Origin: Klebsiella oxytoca | Lineage (GTDB): Bacteria > Pseudomonadota > Gammaproteobacteria > Enterobacterales > Enterobacteriaceae | DNA: 64,000 bases | Assembly (NCBI RefSeq): GCF_009707385.1 | Contig: NZ_CP046115.1 | Location: 3,224,001 to 3,288,000 of the forward strand | Direction of reading: 5' to 3' | In this document: positions 10,523 through 18,700 of the stretch, piece after piece | Layout: the number at the start of each line of letters is the position of its first letter | How positions within the stretch are numbered: position 1 is the stretch's first letter | Notes under the pieces: generated by a model | Databases searched by the model: none | Seen by the model: the letters and a program-made list of their open reading frames with translations, nothing else | What the model was told of the DNA's origin: nothing | Position numbers and translations under genes: made by a program

Positions 10523-10589
10523 GTCCGCTTCTGGTACAGAGCGGACAATCTGAATGGGGTGAAGGTCTGCTTCGAGCGAAAAACGGACC
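10523..10589. repeat. Dispersed GTCCGCTT...AAGCGGAC-type repeat, copy 1
   Basis: The gap after hxsA holds two adjacent imperfect palindromes: 10523-10546 (GTCCGCTT...GAGCGGAC) and 10564-10589 (GGTCTGCTTCGAGCG...CGGACC). The same pair occurs at 31999-32064, and single copies or fragments at 24196, 36851 and 39764. The remaining bases of this 292-bp gap show nothing else. Confidence 0.6.
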
Positions 10590-10736
10590 TTCAAATCCGA
10601 ACCGGTTTAATTGATTAACCTTGGCTGTCAGTCAACCCATCGTTAGCATGAATCCGATCGAAAATTCCTTATCGCATTTTTTACAAATACGCAGTGGCAA
10701 GAAAGATAGACTCTGGCTCGTGACAAGTAGAGTTGT

Positions 10737-11645
10737 TCATTTGTATAAAGAGACTTCGCCTTCAGGACGCGTTTTGAACCTGCGATGCATCCACAGGTAT
10801 TGCTCAGGAGCACGGAGAATTTCACGCTCGATGATCTTGTTCATATAAGCCGCTGCGGCGACCTTGTCTTCCCCTAGATAGCCTGACAACGGCTTGCTGA
10901 TATACATGTGATAACCTTTTTTATCGCTACGTCGAATCATGCTAAGTGTGATCAAGGGCGCACCAGCGAGTTTTGAAAGAACATACGTTCCGTTCGTCGT
11001 TGCTGCTTTTTTTACCGAGAAAAAAGGTGCAAAAACGCTTCCTTTAGACCCATAATCCTGGTCTGGTGCAAACCAAACGGCTTCACCTGCTTTTAGCGCA
11101 TGAACAAAACCTGATAAATTACGTCGATTAATCATAGCCTTATTTGAACGCATACGCCCTTTTGTCTGTACCCATTCCATTAATGGATCATTGTGTGGGC
11201 GATACGTTGCCATCATAGGATGGCATAACCCCATTACTCTTCCACACAACTCAAGGGACATAAAATGAATCCCGACAACCATTACTCCTCTTGTCGCACC
11301 GGTCAGGTTTTCAAGCCCTTCGACATCAAACCATTTTTTGACTCTCGCATCGCTCCAGAACCAGGCCATTCCTGTTTCCATCAGTCCCAGCCCGAGAGAA
11401 ACAAAGTTTTTATTGACCATCTGGCTCCGGGCAAACGGTGTCATCTCGGGAAAGCACAGTTCGATATTTCTAATCGCAATCCGTTCCCGGCGTTTCAGAA
11501 AGGGTCTTGATATTTTTCCAAGGCCAGAGCCCAGAATATGTAAAACCGGGTAAGGAAGTTGAACGAGAAGCCACAGCAGACCCAAACCAGACCAGGTAAG
11601 CCAGTGACGAGGATGAAGTAAATTATGAGTAAAAGTCTGTGCCAT
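10737..11645 (-). CDS. LpxP-like lipid A acyltransferase
   Basis: This 302-residue member of the LpxL/LpxM/LpxP (HtrB) family transfers an acyl chain from acyl-ACP to Kdo2-lipid IVA at the inner membrane. It has one N-terminal membrane helix (about 18-40) and the H-x4-E catalytic dyad H127...E132 (HFMSLE). The MATYRPHN and WFAPDQDYG segments are shared with E. coli LpxP, which it resembles throughout, including the KTRPEGEVSLYK end. LpxP is the cold-induced palmitoleoyl transferase in E. coli. Being island-borne beside cold-shock genes, this is probably an extra copy beyond the core lpxL/lpxP genes. Substrate chain length is inferred. Confidence 0.88.
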   Translation of the reverse strand: MAQTFTHNLLHPRHWLTWSGLGLLWLLVQLPYPVLHILGSGLGKISRPFLKRRERIAIRNIELCFPEMTPFARSQMVNKNFVSLGLGLMETGMAWFWSDARVKKWFDVEGLENLTGATRGVMVVGIHFMSLELCGRVMGLCHPMMATYRPHNDPLMEWVQTKGRMRSNKAMINRRNLSGFVHALKAGEAVWFAPDQDYGSKGSVFAPFFSVKKAATTNGTYVLSKLAGAPLITLSMIRRSDKKGYHMYISKPLSGYLGEDKVAAAAYMNKIIEREILRAPEQYLWMHRRFKTRPEGEVSLYK

Positions 11646-11847
11646 AAATTTCCTTAATGCTAATGAAGGTTATAACGCAAAAGGAAAACAATGAGGCAAT
11701 TCGTCTTTAGCGATACATTTTGTTTTAGATGATTTAAATTCATCTAAATTCAGGAAAAAATATTTTCCAGTGGCTGGTGAATAATTTAAAGAACTAGGAG
11801 TGAATTGTAAGCCAGTAAATTTATCCTGTTATAAATCCATGGTTTTA

Positions 11848-12120
11848 TCATTGATACTCAAGGAATTGTCTTCTTGATTCATCATCATCAAGGTACTCAA
11901 AAGAAAGAAGCCGAATTTTGGTAAGTTTACAAAACCACTCACAATCGTTTCGTTGAATAATTTCGTCTGGTTTGAAACATATCCCGGATGCCACCCGAAT
12001 AATCGCATATTTACCATTACTAAACCTGACCCTGTGAATACAGAAAGGTTGGCCAGCCTGTCCGTGACAGCTGTTCGACATAATATGCCCTTCAATAAAA
12101 ACAGATTTTTTAGATTTCAT
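11848..12120 (-). CDS. Small protein of unknown function
   Basis: I do not recognise this 90-residue protein (MKSKKSVFIEGHIMSNSCHG...). It contains five cysteines, an HRVRFSNGKYAIIRVASG stretch suggesting a small beta-fold, and an acidic tail (FEYLDDDESRR). The start at 12120 has GAGGGT upstream; ATG 12126 is an alternative. An overlapping frame at 11829-12095 looks less protein-like. Its place between the LpxP-like gene and a YnfU-like zinc ribbon suggests it belongs to the same cold-linked block. Confidence 0.55.
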   Translation of the reverse strand: MKSKKSVFIEGHIMSNSCHGQAGQPFCIHRVRFSNGKYAIIRVASGICFKPDEIIQRNDCEWFCKLTKIRLLSFEYLDDDESRRQFLEYQ

Positions 12121-12199
12121 TATCATACCCTCGACAACAGCAGTACAGGAGGAATGTTGTCATTTTCCGACATCACTGACGTTAAGTGGCAGAAGCTGA

Positions 12200-12376
12200 T
12201 CAGCCGCCGATACACCAGCATTCTGAAGGTCTGAACAACAGTCCGCAGGCAGGGCACTCAAGAACCGCATCTTTTCTTAGTTTACCTGCTTTCTGATCGG
12301 CTCTGTGTGCACATACCGGACAGGCAACATGAACCGGTCTTTCTTTAAAATACCTGAGCCCATTTGTATAAGACAT
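12200..12376 (-). CDS. YnfU-like zinc-ribbon protein
   Basis: This 58-residue protein carries two CPxC knuckles, CPVC and CPAC, separated by a basic K-A-G-K-L-R-K segment and followed by GLLFRP, which is a small zinc ribbon. The arrangement resembles the YnfU family, small zinc proteins encoded near cold-shock genes in E. coli. A second such protein lies at 21521-21685, on the other side of the giant glucan synthase gene. The start MSYTNGLRYF at 12376 was preferred over an upstream ATG at 12436 that would add a hydrophobic stretch. Function is unknown. Confidence 0.65.
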   Translation of the reverse strand: MSYTNGLRYFKERPVHVACPVCAHRADQKAGKLRKDAVLECPACGLLFRPSECWCIGG

Positions 12377-12451
12377 AAATAATTCTCTGAGGAATAGAGT
12401 AATTATTATACGCTTTAATAAAAAAATAACTGGCATAAGTTATGTTAAGTT

Positions 12452-12763
12452 GTGTCTGAATCAGGATATCAGATATTGAAAATTGAACGTCTTATTTATG
12501 ATACACTACCCTTCCGTGAGAAATTTAAGATGAAATCAGAAGACACCCTTGACTGGTATCCGGCACAATTACCGCCTGTGAAAATTATTCTTGGAGAAGC
12601 CGTGCTGGCTGTGGGTAAACAGGGCCGACCGATTAATACCCGCACCTTGCTGGAATACCTTCAGGTCATACAGGACAAACAAAAAAGGCGGGATGACAAA
12701 ATCGCCATGCAGACTGCGATTGATGTTCTCAGGGATAATCAGCGCATTAACGGCAGACGTTAA
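12452..12763 (+). CDS. YmgB/AriR-like small protein
   Basis: The 103-residue product contains the pattern LGEAVLAVGKQGRPINTRTLLEYLQ followed by a second helix. This matches the two-helix dimer fold of the YmgB/AriR family, connector proteins that act through RcsB on biofilm and acid resistance in E. coli. The start is uncertain: GTG at 12452 gives 103 residues, ATG at 12530 gives 77, and neither has a strong ribosome site. It faces the giant gene at 12783 with only 19 bp between their 3' ends. Confidence 0.6.
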   Translation: MSESGYQILKIERLIYDTLPFREKFKMKSEDTLDWYPAQLPPVKIILGEAVLAVGKQGRPINTRTLLEYLQVIQDKQKRRDDKIAMQTAIDVLRDNQRINGRR

Positions 12764-12782
12764 TGCACCTCCGGGATCAGTG

Positions 12783-15700
12783 TCAGTTCTGAATGATCTC
12801 AACCGTATGGTTTTGTCCATCATCCTTCAGCGGTATTCTGTCATCAGGGAGGAGAACACCATCCAGCGTCACGCAATATTCTGCATCGCCGCGTGAAACA
12901 CTAATCTGATAATGGCTTTCACCATATTGATATGCCATAGAAAAAGAGGACCACTCATCCGGTAACCTGGCATGAACACTAAAGTCAGTGCCGGAACGTT
13001 TTATCCCCAGTAATCCCTCGGTAAGTAAACGCCAGGCCCAGGCTGCGGAACCGGTATACCAGCTCCACCCTGCACGTCCGGTATGGGGAGCGACACTGTA
13101 GACATCAGCACTCATGACATAAGGCTCAGCTTTATAAATCCCGACAGAGTCCGCATTCAGGGTATGATTTATAGGGCTGAGCATTGACCAGAGTTGCCAG
13201 GCTCGTTCGGCATTCCCCATTCGGGCAAAGGCCATCACTGCCCAGATGGCGCCATGCGTATACTGCCCTCCGTTTTCCCGCACGCCGGGCAGGTACCCCT
13301 GTATGTAGCCCGGATTTGGACCGTGTCCGTCGAAAGGAGGCGTTAACAGTTTGATCAGCCCTCCTTCGTTATCCACAAGGTGCTTATCCAGCGCCTGCAT
13401 GGCCTTTGCGCACCGTCCCGGGCTCGCGGCGCCGGACAATACAGACCAGCTCTGTGCAATCGCATCAATCCGGCAGTCCTGTGAGGTTTTCGATCCCAGG
13501 GGAGTACCATCGTCAAAATACCCGCGCCGGTACCATTCCCCATCCCAGGCGTGGGCTTCGAGATTACTTTGCAGGCGCAGAGCCTGTGAACGGCACATCG
13601 CGGCGACGCTTTCATCCAGCCTGTGCTCCGCCAGCGCTGCAAACCGCTGCAAAATGTCGTACAGGAAGAAGCCCAGCCAGACGCTTTCACCTTTGCCTTC
13701 GATACCCACCCGGTTCATCCCGTCATTCCAGTCACCAGCCCCCATCAGCGGCAGGCCATGCTCCCCGAAGCGAAGTCCATAGTGAATAGCTTTGACGCAG
13801 TGTAACCAGAGTGTCTCTTCGGTGCCGCTGATGACCGGCGTGTCATAGACAGACTCTTCACCAAGCTGAAGCGAGCGTCCTTCCAGATAAGGAATGCGTA
13901 TTTCCAGTGCATCCATATCCCCCGTCGTTTCAACATAGTGGCAAACAGCAAGCGGCAGCCAAAGATAGTCATCGGAACAGCGGGTACGCACACCGTTGCC
14001 GTGTGGCGGGTGCCACCAGTGCTGCACATCCCCCTCGATAAACTGCCGTGATGCACAGAGTATTATCTGTTCACGCATCCGGTCCGGAGCAGCGTGGCTC
14101 AGAGCCAGCGTATCCTGCAGCTGATCGCGAAAACCAAATGCACCGCCAGACTGATAGTAGCCACTCCGGGCCATAAGACGGCAGGCGACCGTCTGATAAA
14201 GCAGCCAACCATTAACCAGTAAATTTACGGACGTGTCGGGGGTGTTAACTACGATTTTATCGAGAACATTGTGCCAGTGATTATGAATCCGGTTCAGCTC
14301 CTGGCGGACCGTATCCTCGTTCATGTAGCGGGCCAGCGTCTCCTGAGCACAAACATCATTCTCCTCTGCGCCGAGGATAAAAATAAACGTCCTCTGGTCC
14401 CCGTCAATTAATGTAACCGCCGATTGCACCGCTCCGCAGGGATCCAGACCGGCCCCCGTCTTACCAGAAAGCTTTTGCAGTTTCATGGCCGAAGGGGCGT
14501 GAAGGGAACCATTACGGCCAATAAACTCCCGGCGATCCCCTGTCAGAGAACAGTCATTACCGCTGACGGCAAAAAATGCAGTTCGGCCGCCACCATTATC
14601 ACCATAAAAGTTATTCGCAAGCACCCCGCAGCCACCGGGCGTTCTGGCCACATGTGTCACAATGTGAGGGGCTGAGCGCGTTCGTGTTTCTCCGAGCGTC
14701 CACTCTACATAGCCTGTGACGGAAAGTTGACGTGTCCGTCCCGAGGAGTTACTGAGCGTCAGGAGCACCAGTTTAACCGGATCTTCTTCAGCAACCAGGA
14801 CCGTCAACTCGCTGTCTATACCACTCTCACGATGGGCAAATACGCTGTAGCCAAAACCATGGCGGGTCAGGTAGTCACCGTGTCCGCGAACAGGTAAAGC
14901 CGTCGGCGACCAGCACTCCCCGCTCTCTTCATCGCGCAGGTAAAATGCCTCGCCGCTGCGATCGCTCACCGGATCGTTCTCCCACGGCGTCAACCGGTAT
15001 TCATGGGCATTCTCATACCAGGTATAGGCCTGCCCTGCCTCTGAGATCACACTGCCAAAACGAGAATTTGCCAGTATGTTCGACCAGGGAGCCGGTGTAA
15101 GCGCATTTTCCCGAAGGACGATCTGATACTCCCGCCCATCCTGAGAAAATCCACCGTACCCATTGAAATGGCATAACTGACTGGTATCAGGGCTCCAGTC
15201 CGTATGTTGATTACGCTCGCGCACAGCACGCGGAATGAATGCCCTTGCCGGCGATTTCAGGGTATGAATACGCTGGTTAAGCTGCTCATTAATACCCCCT
15301 GCGCGGTCATCAAGATAAAGACAGGCCACGCTCATCAAAAGCAACTTATCCTCAGCGGAGAGATGCTCACCGTTCCGGACAAAAAGCCCGCCCTTTTTAT
15401 CCAGCAGACTGGCTTCAGACCCGGCATAAATTAACTCCATAATCTGATTTTGTAATCCCTGCTGGTAGCCGCCGGGGCTGTTATTCAGGATAACCAAATC
15501 AACATCCAGCCCTTTCTGTCTCCAGTAACGGTGTGCCTGAATCAGTGTGGTCACTGAGGTGATACTTTCCTCGCTGGTTATACTCAGCAGCACTATCGGC
15601 AGATCCCCTGAAATTGCCCAGCCCCACAGTCCGGACTGGCCACGCCGGTTGCGGCCTATCGCCTGGCCTTCGGCGCGCAGCTCCTGGACAGGGTAAAGCA

Positions 15701-18700
15701 CAGCGCTGGCGAGACTATTGAACAACGTGGCATCATCTTCACTGGCGTTCATCTGGCGCAATACCACCAGACTGTGAGACCAGGCCAGTTCAAAGACGCG
15801 ATCGGCAATAGGGTAATCGCGATATTTCTCCAGCAACGCCAGGCTCTGCTGACGGGTCTCGCTGATGCCATAAATGATATCAATCGTAACCGGCTGCCCT
15901 GGCTGCAGAATGATGGCGTTGCGAATTGCCAGTATCGGATCCAGCACCGAGCCCGACGTGTTGCCTAGCATCCCTCCCGTCTCTATTGCCTGTGCATTCG
16001 CAGGGTTTCTGCCACGTCCAATAAACCTTGCCCTGTCCGTTTCAAACGACACGTTATGTCGGTTATCGCCGTGCACCACCATCATGTGAAACAGGCAAGG
16101 GCCCGGTTCATCCGGTGAGCGCGGGCGCCGGTGGCAAAGAATAGCGTCACGCTCAGGAGCCAGCTCAGTCTGAATAAACAAATTGCTGAATGCCGGGTGT
16201 GCCAGATCGCTGGCATCAGGTGCCAGTACCACTTCAGCATAGGTTGTCAGCTCCAGAGAGCGAGGCTTACGACCACGATGAATCAGTGTGAGCCGTCGCA
16301 ATTCAACATCATCCTCCGGAGAGATCACCACCTGAGTTTTGACGCTGAGTCCCCCTAAGCTGCGTCTGAATTCTGCCCCCGCATCGGTGAACAACACTTC
16401 CTCGTCTTGTCCGCTGGTGTAGCCTGTTGGTTGCCAAGTATTGCTCCACACATCTCCCGTCTGGGTATCGCGGATGTAGCAGAATGCTCCCCAGTTATCA
16501 CGGGTGGTATCACTGCGCCAGCGCGTTAGTGCAATATCATTCCAGCGACTGTAACCACCGCCGCCCGCGGTCAACATCAGATGATAATGGCCGTTGGACA
16601 GGAGTTGAATATCCGGGGAGGGGGTATCCACGCTATAGAAAATACGGGGTTCATAGCGAACGGGTTTGACCATGCCCTCATGAGATTCAAAATGACGGCG
16701 CGGACTGTACAGATCGACCGCATCCGGCACGCGCTCCTGTAACAGCAGACTCGCTGACCGGAATACCGTGCTGGACATAAAGCGTTCAGTCATGGGGGCG
16801 TCAAGCAGCACATGAGCCAGCGCCTGAAATGCCATACCCTGGTGATGCGCCATCCAGGACTGTACCACCGCATAGAGCTGACCGGTTGCAAGACGTGAGG
16901 GGGTATAGTCCAGCGCTTCATAAAAACCGTATTCTCCGCGTGCACCATTTTTTTGCAGCCTGAACAGGTTCTCACAGGCTCTCTGTGGGGAAACCATCAG
17001 CGCCAGCAGCGTGGCGTAAGGAGCAACAACCATGTCATCGGCAAGTCCCCTGCGTAGACCGAGCCCCGGTACGCCAAATGCCTGATACTGATAATTATGC
17101 TGAACATCAAAAGCATGATAGCCAGACTCTGAAACACCCCATGGTACCCCGCGTTCTTTCCCCCAATGAATCTGGCGCATAACCGCCGACTGACTCATTT
17201 CATCGAGCAGGCTGCCGGGCCAGGTGGGCATCACCAGATTCGGCATCAGATATTCAAACATGGATCCGCTCCATGACATCAGGGCAGTTTCATTATCAAT
17301 CGTGGTAAACAATCGACCCAGCGCGTACCAGCTTTTAAGAGGCAGCTGATTAGTCGCAATGGCAAGAAAACTGGTCAGGCGGATTTCAGACGGCAGGAGA
17401 TCGTAGTGGCTTTTGTCAGGCATATTGGTGTCACAGTTATAACCGACGCTGAGCAGACTGGTTGCTTCACTGTACAGAAAGGCGAAATCCATCCGGGCAT
17501 GCTCATCCAGCCGCTGTTCCAGCTCGGTGATAATATTGAGTCGCATTCGGGCCTGCTCCGCCACTGACGCCGGAGGCGTTCCTGTACCGGTTAATGTCGG
17601 ACGGGCAAGCTCGCTCAGCGTCGGCAGCGTCTGTTCATTCCAGGATGCAGGCAACCAGCCAAGCAACAGAGACCACTCATGGCAAAGCTGAACCAGTTGA
17701 TGCTCCAGATGTCCAGCCCAGCGCATCTGAAGAGGAGATCCCTGATGACATGCGCTGGTCAGATGGTTGCACTGGGTGCGCATGCTTTTCAGTTCGCTGA
17801 AAAGCGCCTGCGGAGAGAGCGACACCGCGTTCAGGCAATTCTTGCGCAGCAGTCTCAGGCTGTCAGGTGGGTTCTTACCCCACTGTTTTTCCAGAATATC
17901 CAGCGTATCGTTCAGTCCTGCAAGTATCTGTTGGTTGCTTAAAACAGGCTGATGACGCATGGCAGACAGGCCTGCACGCAGGGTCAATAAATGCCCGGCC
18001 ATATTGCCGCTGTCGACGCTGGAGATATAGCGTGGACTTAGGGGGGCCAGCGTACGGGTGTCATACCAGTTGTAGAGATGGCCCCGGTAGTGCTCCATTT
18101 TATCCATCGTGTCGAGCGTGAGCGACACGCGCCGGAGCACCTCTCCGCCAGGCAGGTAGCCAAAGTCCCATGCCGTCAGGTTAGCCATAAGTGAAAGACC
18201 AATATTGGTAGGAGAAGTTCGGTGTGCCACCGTCGGTTGTGGTATTTCCTGATAATTATCAGGCGGAAGCCAGTTCTCTTTTGCTGTGGCAAATGTTTCA
18301 AAAAAAGCCCAGATTTCACGGCTTGTCTGGCGTAACAGCTGTTTTTGTTCCTGATTAGGCGAAAAAACCTTACGCACGGGCTGGCGACTCAGCCAGCTCA
18401 TCAGCAGCGGTGCCACACACCATACCAAACCGATCGGTAACGCAATCCCCAGCAGCTGTGGGGCAAATTGTCCGGTCAGTATTGTCAGCGCCACGCCACC
18501 GGCAACGTTCAGCCACATCGCCTGATAAAAACGTGCAACAGTGGGTCTGGCCTGACTGCTGTCCTGGCTGTGGCTGACCCACTGGCTGAGGTGACGCCTG
18601 CTTATCCCCAGTCGCCATAGCGTCACGGCGATCGCTTTCAGCGAATATCCGGCTTCGTGCGGCAGTATCGCAAAATTAAGGCTGATACCTGACAGACGCT

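Noticed and set aside
11829..12095. Second minus-strand frame overlapping the unknown gene at 11848-12120
   Set aside because: Only one of the two overlapping frames can be the main product; the other has the better ribosome site and a more protein-like composition.
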